Positions 31,897 to 41,361 of a stretch of DNA of 64,000 nt are shown in pieces. The stretch is from Micromonospora chersina (lineage in GTDB: Bacteria; Actinomycetota; Actinomycetes; Mycobacteriales; Micromonosporaceae). The translations under genes were made by a program, and so were the position numbers. How positions within the stretch are numbered: the stretch's first letter is position 1; each line of letters begins with the position of its first letter. The notes beneath the pieces are model-generated. The model did no database searches. It was given only the letters and a program-made list of their open reading frames with translations, and was not told the DNA's origin. Where the stretch lies: NCBI RefSeq assembly GCF_900091475.1, contig NZ_FMIB01000002.1, forward strand, positions 124,001-188,000. The letters run 5' to 3'.

Positions 31897-32874
31897 GTGA
31901 CCGGTGAGGCCCGCGCCTTCTGGCTCCGCGCCCCCGGCGAGGGCGAGCTCCGCCCGGTCGCGCTCGCCCCGCCCGGCCCCGGTGAGGTGCTGGTCCGCAC
32001 CCGCTACTCCGGCGTCAGCCGGGGCACCGAGACCCTCGTCTTCACCGGTCGGGTCCCCGCCGACCAGCACGCCACGATGCGCGCCCCGTTCCAGGAGGGC
32101 GATTTCCCGGCCCCGGTGAAGTACGGCTACCTGAGCGTCGGCATCGTCGAGGAGGGCCCGGCGGAGCTGCGTGGGCGTACCGTCTTCTGCCTGCACCCGC
32201 ACCAGACCGCGTACGTGGTGCCCGCCGACGCCGTGGTGGTCGTACCCGATGGGGTGCCGGCGGCCCGCGCGGTGCTGGCCGGGACCGTGGAGACCGCGGT
32301 GAACGCGCTCTGGGACGCCGCGCCGCTGGTCGGCGACCGGGTCACCGTGGTCGGCGGCGGCATGGTCGGGTGCTGCGTGGCCGCCGTGCTGGCGGGCTTC
32401 CCCGGGGTGCGCGTCGAACTGGTCGACGCCGACCCGGCGCGGGCCGGGGTGGCCGCGGCGCTCGGCGTCGACTTCGCGCTGCCGGCCGACGCGGCCGGCG
32501 ACCGGGACCTCGTGGTGCACGCCAGCGCCACCGCCGAGGGGCTGCAACGCGCCCTGGAGCTGCTCCGCCCGGAGCGCACCGTGCTGGAGCTGAGCTGGTA
32601 CGGCGACCGCCCGGTCACCCTCGCCCTGGGCGGGGCGTTCCACTCGAAGCGGCTCGGCATCCGCAGCAGCCAGGTCGGCACCGTGTCGCCCCGGCGCGCG
32701 GACCGCAGCTACGCCGACCGGCTGGCCGTCGCCCTGGACCTGCTCGCCGACCCGGCGTTCGACGCGCTGCTCACCGGCCGGTCCCGGTTCGCCGACCTGC
32801 CCGACGTGCTGGACCGGCTCGCGTCCGGCCGGCTCCCCGCGCTCTGCCAGCTCATCACCTACGACGAGGAGTGA
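31897..32874 (+). CDS. Medium-chain dehydrogenase (zinc-binding dehydrogenase-like)
   Basis: This 325-residue MDR-family protein has a GroES-like N-domain ([29 protein letters not shown]) and a Rossmann domain with [17 protein letters not shown]. The Cys/His ligands of the structural zinc are not apparent, which resembles BchC-like members. It would oxidise or reduce a sugar or alcohol with NAD(P). GTG 31897 has GAGGAG 6 nt upstream. It is first in a compact operon; the next gene begins 1 nt after its stop. Confidence 0.82.
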   Translation: MTGEARAFWLRAPGEGELRPVALAPPGPGEVLVRTRYSGVSRGTETLVFTGRVPADQHATMRAPFQEGDFPAPVKYGYLSVGIVEEGPAELRGRTVFCLHPHQTAYVVPADAVVVVPDGVPAARAVLAGTVETAVNALWDAAPLVGDRVTVVGGGMVGCCVAAVLAGFPGVRVELVDADPARAGVAAALGVDFALPADAAGDRDLVVHASATAEGLQRALELLRPERTVLELSWYGDRPVTLALGGAFHSKRLGIRSSQVGTVSPRRADRSYADRLAVALDLLADPAFDALLTGRSRFADLPDVLDRLASGRLPALCQLITYDEE

Positions 32875-32875
32875 C

Positions 32876-33274
32876 ATGTTCAGCGTCACCGTCCGGGACC
32901 ACATGATGGTCGCCCACAGCTTCCGCGGCGAGGTGTTCGGCCCGGCCCAGCGGCTGCACGGCGCGACATTCGTCGTCGACGCCACCTTCCGCCGCCCGGA
33001 CCTGGACGCCGACGGGATCGTCGTCGACATCGGGCTGGCCACCGAGCAGCTCAAGGCCGTGCTCGGCGCGCTCACCTACCGCAACCTGGACGACGAGCCG
33101 GACTTCGCGGGGGTGAACACCACCACCGAGGTGCTGGCCCGGACGGTGGCCGACCGGCTGGCCGACGCGGTGCACGCGGGGCGGCTCGGCGAGGGGGCGC
33201 GTGGCCTGGCCGGGATCACTGTCACCCTGCACGAGTCGCACGTCGCCTGGGCGAGCTACGAGCGGTCGCTGTGA
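32876..33274 (+). CDS. 6-pyruvoyltetrahydropterin synthase/QueD homologue with altered active site
   Basis: This 132-residue T-fold protein begins [15 protein letters not shown], keeps the first zinc His (His14) and has [10 protein letters not shown] where the family has HGH. The third zinc ligand is therefore Ala30. The catalytic Cys expected just before this motif is absent (GPAQR). The C-terminal Glu of the substrate pocket is kept ([13 protein letters not shown]). So it probably does not do the standard triphosphate elimination. A similar divergent homologue is known, from memory, in Streptomyces coelicolor near SCO6650. It sits in an operon with GTP cyclohydrolase II. Confidence 0.8.
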   Translation: MFSVTVRDHMMVAHSFRGEVFGPAQRLHGATFVVDATFRRPDLDADGIVVDIGLATEQLKAVLGALTYRNLDDEPDFAGVNTTTEVLARTVADRLADAVHAGRLGEGARGLAGITVTLHESHVAWASYERSL

Positions 33275-33278
33275 CCGG

Positions 33279-34316
33279 ATGACAGTCGTGCACGTGGTGC
33301 TGCCGGGCGACGTCGACGACCCGGCGAGCCCCAGCGGCGGCAACGGGTACGACCGCCGGGCCTGCCAGGGGCTGGCCGCCCTCGGCTGGACGGTGCGGGA
33401 ACACCCGGTGCCGGGCGGCTGGCCGCACCCGGGAGCGGCGGACCGGGCCGCGCTGGCCGGCGTGCTCGCCGCGCTGTCCGACGGCGCGGCGGTGCTGCTC
33501 GACGGGCTGGTCGCCTCGACCGTCCCGGAGGTGCTGGCCCCGCACGCCCGGCGGCTGCGCCTCGTGGTGCTGGTGCACCTGCCGCTGGAGGACGACGTCG
33601 AGGCCCGGGCGCTGGCCGCCGCGACCGCCGTGGTCACCACCAGCGAGTGGACCCGCCGCCGGCTGCTCGACCGCTACCCGCTCGCCGCCGACCGGGTGGC
33701 GGTCGCCCCGCCCGGCGTGGACCCGGCGCCGGTCACGCCCGGCTCGCCGGCCGGCGCCCGGCTGCTCTGCGTCGCGGCGGTCACCCCGCTCAAGGGGCAC
33801 GACGTGCTCGCCGCCGCCCTGCACCGGGCCGCCGACCTGCCCTGGTCCTGCGACTGGGTGGGCCCGCTCACCCGCGACCCCGACTTCGTGGCGCGGCTGC
33901 GTCGGCGGCTCGCCGACACCGGCCTCGCCGAGCGGGTCCGGCTGGCCGGCCCACGGACCGGGGACGACCTGGCCGCCGCGTACGCCGCCGCCGATCTGCT
34001 GGTGCTGCCGTCCCGCCGGGAGACGTACGGCATGGTGGTCACCGAGGCGCTCGCGCGGGGCGTGCCGGTGCTGGCCAGCGACACCGGCGGCCTGCCCGGG
34101 ACGCTCGGGCACAGCGCCGACGGCGAGCGGCCCGGCCTGCTGGTGCCCCCGGCGGACCCGGCCGCGCTGGCCGGCGCGCTGCGCCGCTGGCTCACCGAGC
34201 CGGACCTGCGGGACCGGCTGCGCCGCGCCGCCCGGCAGCGGCGCGACACCCTCACCGGCTGGCCGGTCACCGCGCACCGGCTGGCGGCGGCGCTCAAGGA
34301 GGCCACGGCGGCATGA
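33279..34316 (+). CDS. GT4-family glycosyltransferase
   Basis: This 345-residue GT-B fold enzyme has a Gly-rich SPSGGNGYDRR acceptor loop near the N-terminus and a donor site with VAAVTPLKGHDVL. It also carries the GT4 signature PSRRETYGMVVTEALARGVPVLAS (residues about 235-258, EX7E). It transfers a sugar from a nucleotide donor in the cytoplasm. It starts 5 nt after the pterin-synthase-like gene and overlaps the methyltransferase start (ATGA). Confidence 0.87.
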   Translation: MTVVHVVLPGDVDDPASPSGGNGYDRRACQGLAALGWTVREHPVPGGWPHPGAADRAALAGVLAALSDGAAVLLDGLVASTVPEVLAPHARRLRLVVLVHLPLEDDVEARALAAATAVVTTSEWTRRRLLDRYPLAADRVAVAPPGVDPAPVTPGSPAGARLLCVAAVTPLKGHDVLAAALHRAADLPWSCDWVGPLTRDPDFVARLRRRLADTGLAERVRLAGPRTGDDLAAAYAAADLLVLPSRRETYGMVVTEALARGVPVLASDTGGLPGTLGHSADGERPGLLVPPADPAALAGALRRWLTEPDLRDRLRRAARQRRDTLTGWPVTAHRLAAALKEATAA

Positions 34317-35125
34317 CCACCTCACTGCTACCCCCCGACTTCGCGGACTGGCTACGGCTGCGGGAGCCCGTCGACGCGGCCGCCCGCTCCGCCGCACTGC
34401 TCGACGAGGTCCGCCGCCGGCTGCCCGCCGACCGGCCGCTGGTCGTGCATGACCTGGGCAGCGGCACCGGGTCGATGGCGCGGTGGCTCGCCCCGCGGCT
34501 GCCCGGGCCGCAGCGCTGGGTGCTGCACGAGCGGGACGCGGACCTCCGCGCCCGGGCCGCCGCCGAGCCGGTCGTGGCCGCCGACGGCAGCCCGGTCACC
34601 GTGCTGGTCCGGGGCTCCGACATCACCCGGCTGGGCGCCGCCGACCTGGCCGACGCCCACCTGGTCACCGCCTCGGCGCTGCTGGACATGCTCACCGCCG
34701 AGGAGGTCGAGCGGACCGTGGCGGCGTGCGCCGGCCACCCCACCCTCTTCGCGATCAGCGTGCTGGGCCGGGTGCGGTTCACCCCCGCCGACCCGCTCGA
34801 CGCCGAGTTCGAGGCCGCGTTCAACGCCCACCAGCGCCGTGCCGTCGGCGGGCGCGCCCTGCTCGGCCCGGACGCCGTGGACGCCACCGTGGCGGCCTTC
34901 CGCCGTCGAGGCGTCGCGGTGCGGACCCGGCCCAGCCCGTGGCGCCTCGGCCCCGAGCAGGCCGCGCTGACCGCGGCGTGGCTGACCGGCTGGCTCGACG
35001 CGGCCGTCGAGGAGCGGCCGGAGCTGGCCGGGGTGGTCGACGCGTACCGGGAGCGGCGGCTCGCCGAGGCGGCCGACGGCCGGCTGCGGGTGGTGCTGGA
35101 CCACGCCGACCTGCTCGCCGGGTGA
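34313..35125 (+). CDS. SAM-dependent methyltransferase in the pterin-type operon
   Basis: This 270-residue Rossmann methyltransferase has motif I VVHDLGSGTGSMARW (residues about 44-58) and acidic loop HERDADL. Its middle region (ITRLGAADLADAHLVTASALLDML) is typical of small-molecule methyltransferases. The ATG overlaps the glycosyltransferase stop. The substrate is probably the product of the same operon; O-, N- or C-methylation cannot be told apart. Confidence 0.82.
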   Translation: MTTSLLPPDFADWLRLREPVDAAARSAALLDEVRRRLPADRPLVVHDLGSGTGSMARWLAPRLPGPQRWVLHERDADLRARAAAEPVVAADGSPVTVLVRGSDITRLGAADLADAHLVTASALLDMLTAEEVERTVAACAGHPTLFAISVLGRVRFTPADPLDAEFEAAFNAHQRRAVGGRALLGPDAVDATVAAFRRRGVAVRTRPSPWRLGPEQAALTAAWLTGWLDAAVEERPELAGVVDAYRERRLAEAADGRLRVVLDHADLLAG

Positions 35126-35177
35126 ACCGCGGCGGCCGGCGGTACGTGACAACGGATGGACCGAGGGAGGACCGCTC

Positions 35178-36155
35178 TTGTCACACGCCGCCGTCGCCGG
35201 GCCGGTCCCGGCCGCCGCGCCCGCACCGTCCCGGTCCTTCTGGGCCTGGGCCCGCCCGCTCGCCGGCCTCGCCGTGCTCGCCGCGCTGGTCTGGTCGGTG
35301 GGCACCGGCCCGTTCCTGGCCGGGCTGCGGCTGATCGACGCGCCGGCGCTCGCCGCCGCGCTCGGCATCGGCGCGGTCACCACCGTCTGCTGCGCCTGGC
35401 GCTGGTCGCTGGTCGCCGGCGGCCTGGGCGTACGGCTGCCGCTGCGGGCCGCCGTCGCGCACTGCTACCGGGCGGTCTTCCTCAACTCCACCCTGCCCGG
35501 CGGGGTGCTCGGCGACGTGCACCGGGCGGTCCGGCACGGCCGGGACGCCGGGGACGTGGCCCGGGGCGTCCGCGCCGTGGTCTGGGAGCGCAGCGCCGGC
35601 CAGGTGGTCCAGCTGGTCATCGCGGTGGCCGTGCTGGCGGCGCTGCCGTCCCCGGTCCGGCCGTACCTGCCGGCGGTGGCCGCAGGGCTGGCCGCCGTCG
35701 CGCTGGCGCTGGCGCTGGCCGCCCGGGCCGTGCCCCGTTCCGGGGCCTCCCGCTGGGCGCGGGCGGCGCGCACCGCCGTCGCCGACGTCCGGGCCGGGCT
35801 GCTCGCCCGGCGCACCTGGCTCGGCGTCGTGGCCGCCTCGGCCGTGGTGGTCGCCGGGCACCTGGCCACCTTCGTGGTGGCGGCACGCACCGCGGGCGCC
35901 GACGCGCCGCTGTCCCGCCTCGTGCCGCTGACCCTGCTGGCCCTGCTCGCCATGGGGCTGCCGCTGAATGTGGGCGGTTTCGGGCCGCGGGAGGGGGTGG
36001 CCGCCTGGGCGTTCGCCGCGGCCGGCCTGACCGCCGCGCAGGGCGTCGCCACCGGCACGGTCTACGGGGCGCTGGTGCTGGTGGCCAGCCTGCCGGGCGC
36101 CGCGGTGCTGCTGGTCCGCCGGCGTCCGACCGCGGAGCCCGGCGACTGTCGGTGA
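35178..36155 (+). CDS. Lysylphosphatidylglycerol synthase TM/flippase-like (UPF0104) protein
   Basis: This 325-residue protein has about eight membrane spans and the family motifs CCAWRWSLVAGGLG, FLNSTLPGGVLGDVHRAVRHGRD and LPLNVGGFGPREGVAAWAF. Members are predicted to flip lipid-linked or small amphipathic products. TTG 35178 is chosen because GGGAGG ends 7 nt upstream. It lies between the methyltransferase and GTP cyclohydrolase II genes, which makes it the obvious candidate for moving the operon's product to or across the membrane. Confidence 0.8.
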   Translation: MSHAAVAGPVPAAAPAPSRSFWAWARPLAGLAVLAALVWSVGTGPFLAGLRLIDAPALAAALGIGAVTTVCCAWRWSLVAGGLGVRLPLRAAVAHCYRAVFLNSTLPGGVLGDVHRAVRHGRDAGDVARGVRAVVWERSAGQVVQLVIAVAVLAALPSPVRPYLPAVAAGLAAVALALALAARAVPRSGASRWARAARTAVADVRAGLLARRTWLGVVAASAVVVAGHLATFVVAARTAGADAPLSRLVPLTLLALLAMGLPLNVGGFGPREGVAAWAFAAAGLTAAQGVATGTVYGALVLVASLPGAAVLLVRRRPTAEPGDCR

Positions 36156-36224
36156 TCCCGCCTACGGTGAGGGTGCGAGGTGTGCGTTGCCGGCGCGTCC
36201 GGCAGCCCGGACTGAGGAGAAGCA

Positions 36225-36860
36225 TTGGACGAAACGCTGCCCACCGCGACGGTCCGGACCGAGGTCACGGTCCCCCTGCGGTTCCCCGACGGGTACGTGA
36301 CCAGCGCCCGGGTGCACTCCTTCCACGGCCTGGTCGACGGCCGCGAGCACCTCGCCATCGGGCTCGGTGAGCGGCGGGACCCGGACGCCTCCCCACCGCT
36401 GGTCCGCCCGCACAGCGAGTGCCTGACCGGGGACGTCTTCGGCAGCCAGCGCTGCGACTGCGGCCCGCAACTGCGCGAGGCGGTCGAGCGGATCGCCGAC
36501 GCCGGCGGCTACCTGCTCTACCTGCGCCAGGAGGGCCGGGGCATCGGCCTCTACGCCAAGCTCGACGCGTACGCCCTCCAGGACGGCGGGCTGGACACCT
36601 ACGAGGCAAACGTGGCGCTGGGCCGGGGCGCCGACGAGCGGGACTACACGGTGGCCGCGCAGATGCTCGCGGCGCTGGGCGTGACCCGGGTGGCCCTGCT
36701 CAGCAACAACCCGGACAAGGCCGCCCAGTTGGAGCGGCTGGGCGTCACGGTGGTCGACCGGGTGCTGACGGGCGTGCACCTGTCCCCGGCCAACGCGGGC
36801 TACCTGGCCGCCAAGGTCACCCGCGCCGACCATGCCCTCGACCTGCCCTTCGTGCCGTGA
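36225..36860 (+). CDS. ribA: GTP cyclohydrolase II
   Basis: This 211-residue enzyme has the zinc cysteines C66, C77 and C79 in HSECLTGDVFGSQRCDCG, then LRQEGRGIGL and AYALQD with the conserved Tyr116, and LLSNNPDK. It opens GTP to 2,5-diamino-6-ribosylamino-pyrimidinone phosphate and formate. Having Tyr rather than Met in AYALQD suggests the full reaction. It lacks the RibB domain of bifunctional riboflavin enzymes. TTG 36225 follows GAGGAG at 5-nt spacing. It overlaps the RibD-type reductase gene (GTGA). It is probably not the main riboflavin copy, because ribE and ribH are absent. Confidence 0.92.
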   Translation: MDETLPTATVRTEVTVPLRFPDGYVTSARVHSFHGLVDGREHLAIGLGERRDPDASPPLVRPHSECLTGDVFGSQRCDCGPQLREAVERIADAGGYLLYLRQEGRGIGLYAKLDAYALQDGGLDTYEANVALGRGADERDYTVAAQMLAALGVTRVALLSNNPDKAAQLERLGVTVVDRVLTGVHLSPANAGYLAAKVTRADHALDLPFVP

Positions 36861-37546
36861 CCGGCCGGCCGTACGTGCTGCTCAGCTGCGCCATGTCGAT
36901 CGACGGCTACATCGACGACGCCACGGCCGAGCGGTTGCTGCTGTCCAACGACGCCGACCTGGACCGGATCGACGCGGTGCGGGCCGCCGCCGACGCGATC
37001 ATGGTGGGCGCCGCCACGGTCCGCCGCGACGACCCGCGGCTGCTGGTGCGCAGCGAGCGGCGGCGGGCCGAGCGGGTGGCCCGCGGCCTGCCCCCGTCAC
37101 CGGCGAAGGTCACCGTCACGGCCAGCGGCGACCTCGACCCGGGCGCTCGGTTCTTCACGATGGGCGACGGGCCGAAGCTGGTCTACTGCCCGAGCGGCGT
37201 GGTGGAGAAGACCCGGGAGCAGGTGGGCGCCGTGGCCACCGTTGTCGACGCGGGCGACCCCGTCACCCCGCAGGCGGTCCTCGCCGACCTGGCCGGGCGC
37301 GGCGTCGGCCGGCTCATGGTCGAGGGCGGCGGCACCGTGCACTGCCAGTTCCTCACCGCCGGTGTCGCCGACGAGCTGCACCTGGTGGTCGCGCCGTTCT
37401 TCGTGGGCGACCGCCGGGCGCCCCGGTTCGTCGGGGACGGCCGCTTCCCGTGGCACCCGGGCCGCCGCGCCCGGGTCGTCGAGGTCCGCCAGATCGGCGA
37501 CGTGGTCCTCACCCGCTACGCCCTGTCCGACCGCTGCCCAGGCTAG
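36857..37546 (+). CDS. RibD C-terminal-type reductase (DHFR-like fold)
   Basis: This 229-residue protein has the RibD_C pattern: LSCAMSIDGYIDDA, DAIMVGAATVRRDDPRLL, and VEGGGTVHCQFLTAGVADELHL. It would reduce the ribosyl side chain of the GTP cyclohydrolase II product with NADPH. The deaminase domain of bifunctional RibD is missing, so reduction would come first, as in fungi and archaea. GTG 36857 overlaps the ribA stop. Together they provide a ribityl-aminopyrimidine or a related precursor. Confidence 0.88.
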   Translation: MTGRPYVLLSCAMSIDGYIDDATAERLLLSNDADLDRIDAVRAAADAIMVGAATVRRDDPRLLVRSERRRAERVARGLPPSPAKVTVTASGDLDPGARFFTMGDGPKLVYCPSGVVEKTREQVGAVATVVDAGDPVTPQAVLADLAGRGVGRLMVEGGGTVHCQFLTAGVADELHLVVAPFFVGDRRAPRFVGDGRFPWHPGRRARVVEVRQIGDVVLTRYALSDRCPG

Positions 37547-37595
37547 CGGCGCGCCGGCCCGGTGTGCCGCGACCCCGTCACCTCGGTGCCGCCGG

Positions 37596-38708
37596 TCAGG
37601 ACGCCGGTGTCGGCAGGCCGAGCGCCTCGTCGACCCGGTCGAGCACGGCCGCGCCGTCCTCGCCGACCCCGCGCAGCAGGTCGATGGCGGTGGCCCGGAT
37701 CTGCCCGACGATCATGACCACGGGCAGCGGCGGGCCGGACTCCAGCAGCCGCGCGCCGATCCGCACCGCTTCCAGGGCCGACTCGTCCGCCCGTCCCGCG
37801 TGCCGGTCGGCGCCCTGGCCGGTCAGGTCGGTGGCCAGGGCCGCGCCGGCGGCGCGTACCGCCTCGGCGAGCGAGCGGATCGCCGCGCCCAGTTCGGGTG
37901 GGGCGGCCGTGTGCAGCCGGGTCAGCGTGGCGCCGTTGCGGGCCAGCACCCGGATGTTGCGTACCGCGTAGTCGAGCTGCCGGGCGGTGGCCTCGACCTG
38001 TTCGAGCTGGCCGAGGTGCCGGCGGCGGCGGACCCGCAGTCGCAGCGTCTCGGCGCAGGCCCGCACCGCGGAGCGCAGGCGTTCCACGCAGCCGTCCACC
38101 TCCCGGGCCCGGTCCAGCGCCGCCTGGGCGGCCTCGGCGTCACAGCGGTCCAGCGCGGCGTTCACCCGGTCGAGCAGGTCGGCGAGGTCGGCGTACGTCC
38201 GGCGGGCCTCCGCGACCAGCGGAGCGAGGGGGTCCCGGGCTACCACGAGCTGGCTGGCGGCGAGGGCGACCGCGCCGCCGATCAGCGCGTCGACGAACCG
38301 GAACGGGGTGAACTCGCCCTTCGGCGCGGCGACCACCACCAGGTAGAGCGCGGAGACCGTGGTCTGGATGACCAGGGTGCTGCTCGCGCCGGCCGCCACC
38401 GTGACGCCCAGGGTGAGGAGCAGGACGAGGAGCATGGTCGCCGTGCCGGGGCCGAGGGCGTGCACCACCAGGTCGGCGACGAGCACCCCACCGGCGACCC
38501 CGAGCACCAGCTCGATGGTCTGCCGTACCCGCTGCCCCCGCGATTCGCCGAGCACGATCAGCGCGGCGCTCGGCGCGAAGAACGGGTCCGGGTGGCCGAT
38601 CAGCCGCGCGGCGATCAACCAGGCCACTGTGGCGGCGAGCGCGGCCTCCACCACCGGCACCCAGGCCTGTCGCAGCCGCCCCACGGCGGCCTTCCCCCAG
38701 TCGCGCAC
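37596..38708 (-). CDS. FUSC/aromatic acid exporter-like membrane protein
   Basis: This 370-residue protein has six clustered membrane spans in the N-terminal half (AALAATVAWLIAARLIG; FFAPSAALIVLGESRGQR) and a long helical, Arg/Ala-rich cytoplasmic half. This is the FUSC-like/DUF939 layout. Such proteins are proposed exporters of aromatic or organic acids. GTG 38708 has GGGGGAGG about 9 nt upstream; GTG 38741 with GGAG is a second choice. It lies downstream of the sulfur-regulated ABC operon on the same strand (128-nt gap) and could be its last gene. Confidence 0.8.
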   Translation of the reverse strand: MRDWGKAAVGRLRQAWVPVVEAALAATVAWLIAARLIGHPDPFFAPSAALIVLGESRGQRVRQTIELVLGVAGGVLVADLVVHALGPGTATMLLVLLLTLGVTVAAGASSTLVIQTTVSALYLVVVAAPKGEFTPFRFVDALIGGAVALAASQLVVARDPLAPLVAEARRTYADLADLLDRVNAALDRCDAEAAQAALDRAREVDGCVERLRSAVRACAETLRLRVRRRRHLGQLEQVEATARQLDYAVRNIRVLARNGATLTRLHTAAPPELGAAIRSLAEAVRAAGAALATDLTGQGADRHAGRADESALEAVRIGARLLESGPPLPVVMIVGQIRATAIDLLRGVGEDGAAVLDRVDEALGLPTPAS

Positions 38709-38836
38709 CGGCGCCGTCCTCCCCCTCACGGACCGGCGCACCCACGGAATCTCCGTTCCGGCCGCAGGGGCTCCTACCCCGGAAGTTGATCGTCGTAACC
38801 GGACCGTCCACGACGGCGACGATCTCGTCCCTCTGG

Positions 38837-39589
38837 TCAGAGCACCTGGGACAGGAAGCGGCGCAGCCGCGGGTGCTCCGGCGCCTCGAAGAGGGCGGCC
38901 GGCGGGCCGGCCTCCAGCACGACGCCGGCGTCCATGAAGGCCACCGTGTCGGCAACCTCGCGGGCGAAGCCCATCTCGTGGGTGACCACCACCATTGTCA
39001 TGCCGGCGGACGCGAGGTCGGCCATCACGCGGAGCACCCCCTTGACCAGCTCGGGGTCGAGCGCCGAGGTGGCCTCGTCGAAGAGCATCACCTGCGGTCG
39101 CAGCGCGAGGGCGCGGGCGATGGCGACCCGCTGCTGCTGGCCTCCGGAGAGCTGCGCCGGCCGGACGTCGGCCTTGTGGGCCAGCCCGACCAGGTCGAGC
39201 TGGGCGCGGGCGACCTGCACGGCCTCGTCCTCGGGGAGCTTCTTGAGCTTGCGCAGCGCCAGGGTGAGGTTGCGCAGCACGGTCATGTGCGGGAAGAGGT
39301 TGAACTGCTGGAACACCATGCCGATCCGCTGGCGCAGCGCGTCCGGGTCGTCGCCCAGCACGCTGCGCCCGTCCAGCAGCACGTCGCCCCGGTCCGGCTC
39401 GATGAGCCGGTTGATGGTCCGCAGCAGCGTCGACTTGCCGGAGCCGGACGGGCCGATGACGCAGGCCGTCCCGCCCCGGGCGACCTCCAGATCGGCGCCG
39501 CGCAGCACCTGGTGGCGCCCGAAGGCCAGGTGCACGTCCCGGACGGCCAGGCTGACCGAGGTGGCGGTGGTGGTGGTGGCGGTGCTCAT
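38837..39589 (-). CDS. Polar amino acid ABC transporter ATP-binding protein
   Basis: This 250-residue ATPase has Walker [25 protein letters not shown], signature LSGGQQQR, Walker [15 protein letters not shown] and [15 protein letters not shown]. It is a GlnQ/TcyC/YecC-type ATPase. It overlaps the permease gene (ATGA). A SAM-clan aptamer and Cys leader peptide at the head of the operon point to a sulfur amino acid such as cystine or methionine, rather than glutamine. Confidence 0.9.
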   Translation of the reverse strand: MSTATTTTATSVSLAVRDVHLAFGRHQVLRGADLEVARGGTACVIGPSGSGKSTLLRTINRLIEPDRGDVLLDGRSVLGDDPDALRQRIGMVFQQFNLFPHMTVLRNLTLALRKLKKLPEDEAVQVARAQLDLVGLAHKADVRPAQLSGGQQQRVAIARALALRPQVMLFDEATSALDPELVKGVLRVMADLASAGMTMVVVTHEMGFAREVADTVAFMDAGVVLEAGPPAALFEAPEHPRLRRFLSQVL

Positions 39590-40365
39590 CGCGGGTCCTT
39601 TCCGGTCGGCGCCGGCGCACCGGCGGGGTCGAGTTCGACGTCGAGGTCGGGCGCGGCCACCGCCCGGCCCTGCCGCAGCCGCCGGTCGATCCAGTTGACC
39701 GCGTGGGTCAGCGGGACGGTCAGCACCAGGTAGAACAGGCCGGCCAGCAGCAGCGCGGACTCGTTGCCGGTGGTGGCCGCGTAGTCCTGGCCGATCCGGA
39801 ACAGCTCCCGCTGGCTGGCCACCAGGCCGAGGAAGTAGACCAGGCTGGAGTCCTTGATCAGAGCGATGAGCTGGTTGACCCAGGCCGGCAGCACCCGGCG
39901 TACGCCCTGCGGGACGATGACCAGCCGCATGGCCTCGCCCCAGGAGAAGCCGAGGGCCCGGGCGCCCTCCAGTTGGGCGGCCTCCACGCTCTGGATGCCG
40001 GCCCGGAAGATCTCGCCGATGTAGGCGGCGGCGATCAGCGACAGCGCCAGCACGCCGAGCGGGTACGGGTTCGGGCCCCACACCTGCATGCCCAGCGGCG
40101 CCAGGCCGACGCCGATGAGCAGAATGGTCGCCGCCGCCGGCAGGCCGCGGAACACGTCGGTGTAGACCCGGGCCGGCCACCGCAACCATCGGGTACGCGA
40201 GATGCCCGCGACGGCCAGCAGCATGCCCAGCACCGAACCGAGCAGGGCGGCGGAGACCGCCAGGATCAGCGTGTTCGGCAGCCCGACGGTCAGCATCTCG
40301 GGCAGCGCCTCGCGCATGGAGTCCCAGTCGAAGAAGGTCTCCCACAGGGTGCTCAGTGGATCCAT
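39586..40365 (-). CDS. Polar amino acid ABC transporter permease
   Basis: This 259-residue HisM-type permease has five to six spans, [16 protein letters not shown] at the start, [12 protein letters not shown] and the coupling loop [26 protein letters not shown] single permease gene implies a homodimeric channel, as in cystine importers. Its stop overlaps the ATPase start. The C-terminal tail is polar and proline-rich. Confidence 0.9.
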   Translation of the reverse strand: MDPLSTLWETFFDWDSMREALPEMLTVGLPNTLILAVSAALLGSVLGMLLAVAGISRTRWLRWPARVYTDVFRGLPAAATILLIGVGLAPLGMQVWGPNPYPLGVLALSLIAAAYIGEIFRAGIQSVEAAQLEGARALGFSWGEAMRLVIVPQGVRRVLPAWVNQLIALIKDSSLVYFLGLVASQRELFRIGQDYAATTGNESALLLAGLFYLVLTVPLTHAVNWIDRRLRQGRAVAAPDLDVELDPAGAPAPTGKDPR

Positions 40366-40400
40366 GTCTCCGTCCGCCCCGCTCGAATCGATGGTTCCGG

Positions 40401-41258
40401 TCAGGAAGCCGCCGACGGCGACGGCACGGCGACCGTGCCGCTGCCCGGCTTGAAGTCGGCCGGGATCGGCCGGCCCGGGTAGTACTGCGCCTGGAGCTTG
40501 CTCCAGGTGCCGTCGGCGATCACCTCGTCGAGGGCCTTGTTCAGCGCCTCGCGCAGCTTGTCGTTGCCCTTGGCCACCGCGTACGCGGTCGGGGCCGGGC
40601 TGAGCTGCTTCGCGGCGACCGTGATCTTGCCGTTGCTGTCCGCGGCGGACTTGTCGCCGATCTCGGCCGGGGCGATCCAGGCGTCGGCCGTGCCGGCCTT
40701 GAGCTGGTTGACCGCGCCGTTGTAGTCGGGCACACGGACCGGGTTCAGGTTCTCGCGGGTGGCGTAGTCGTCCTGCACGGTGCCCTGCACGACGACGACC
40801 CGCTTGCCGGCGAGCTGGTCGAAGCCGGTGATCGGGGAGCCGGCCGGCACGTCGAGGCCGAAGTAGCCGAAGTCGTAGCCGTTGCCGAAGTCGACTGTCT
40901 TCTTGCGCGCCTCGGTGATGGTGATGGAGGAGCTGCCCACGTCGAACTTGTGGTTGTTGACCTGGGAGAGCAGGGCGGAGAAGTCGGTGCCCACGAACTC
41001 GACCTTGAGGCCGGCCTTCGCGGCGACCGCGGTGAGCAGGTCGTTGTCGAAGCCGGTGAACTTGCCGTCCTTCAGGTACACGTTCGGCGGGGCGTCGGTG
41101 AGCGTGCCGGCCCGCAGCACGCCGGCCTGGAGCAGGCCGTACGGGTTGGCGGCCTCGCTGGTGCCGCCGTCGTCACCGCAGGCGGTGAGGGCGGTGGCGG
41201 CGAGCACGGCGGCGGCGCCAAGCGCGGCGGCGCGGGTCAGGGCGGAACGGATACGCAC
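40401..41258 (-). CDS. Amino acid ABC transporter substrate-binding lipoprotein
   Basis: This 285-residue protein has a signal peptide with lipobox LTACGDD (Cys near 27) and a family 3 solute-binding fold: [42 protein letters not shown], and [14 protein letters not shown] 41258 follows GGAG. Substrates of family 3 are polar amino acids. Its leader RNA carries a SAM-clan aptamer and a Cys-rich leader peptide, so cystine, cysteine or methionine is inferred. Confidence 0.9.
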   Translation of the reverse strand: MRIRSALTRAAALGAAAVLAATALTACGDDGGTSEAANPYGLLQAGVLRAGTLTDAPPNVYLKDGKFTGFDNDLLTAVAAKAGLKVEFVGTDFSALLSQVNNHKFDVGSSSITITEARKKTVDFGNGYDFGYFGLDVPAGSPITGFDQLAGKRVVVVQGTVQDDYATRENLNPVRVPDYNGAVNQLKAGTADAWIAPAEIGDKSAADSNGKITVAAKQLSPAPTAYAVAKGNDKLREALNKALDEVIADGTWSKLQAQYYPGRPIPADFKPGSGTVAVPSPSAAS

Positions 41259-41277
41259 AGGTGTCTCCAGGGTCTCA

Positions 41278-41299
41278 GGCGGCGTGGGCGCACGCCGCC
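41278..41299 (-). terminator. Possible attenuator hairpin between leader peptide and transporter genes
   Basis: GGCGGCGT (41278-41285) and ACGCCGCC (41292-41299) form a perfect 8-bp stem with a 6-nt loop. It lies between the leader peptide stop and the lipoprotein start, where an attenuation or binding-site-sequestering structure is expected. Confidence 0.45.
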
Positions 41300-41361
41300 G
41301 ACGGCGCGCCCGGGGCGGGCGAGCCGGAAGGGATGGTGCGGAAAAGGTGGGGGAGTGGCGC

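Noticed and set aside
36163..36168. TACGGT as an internal promoter for ribA
   Set aside because: It has a plausible -10 form, but no convincing -35; too weak to list as a feature.
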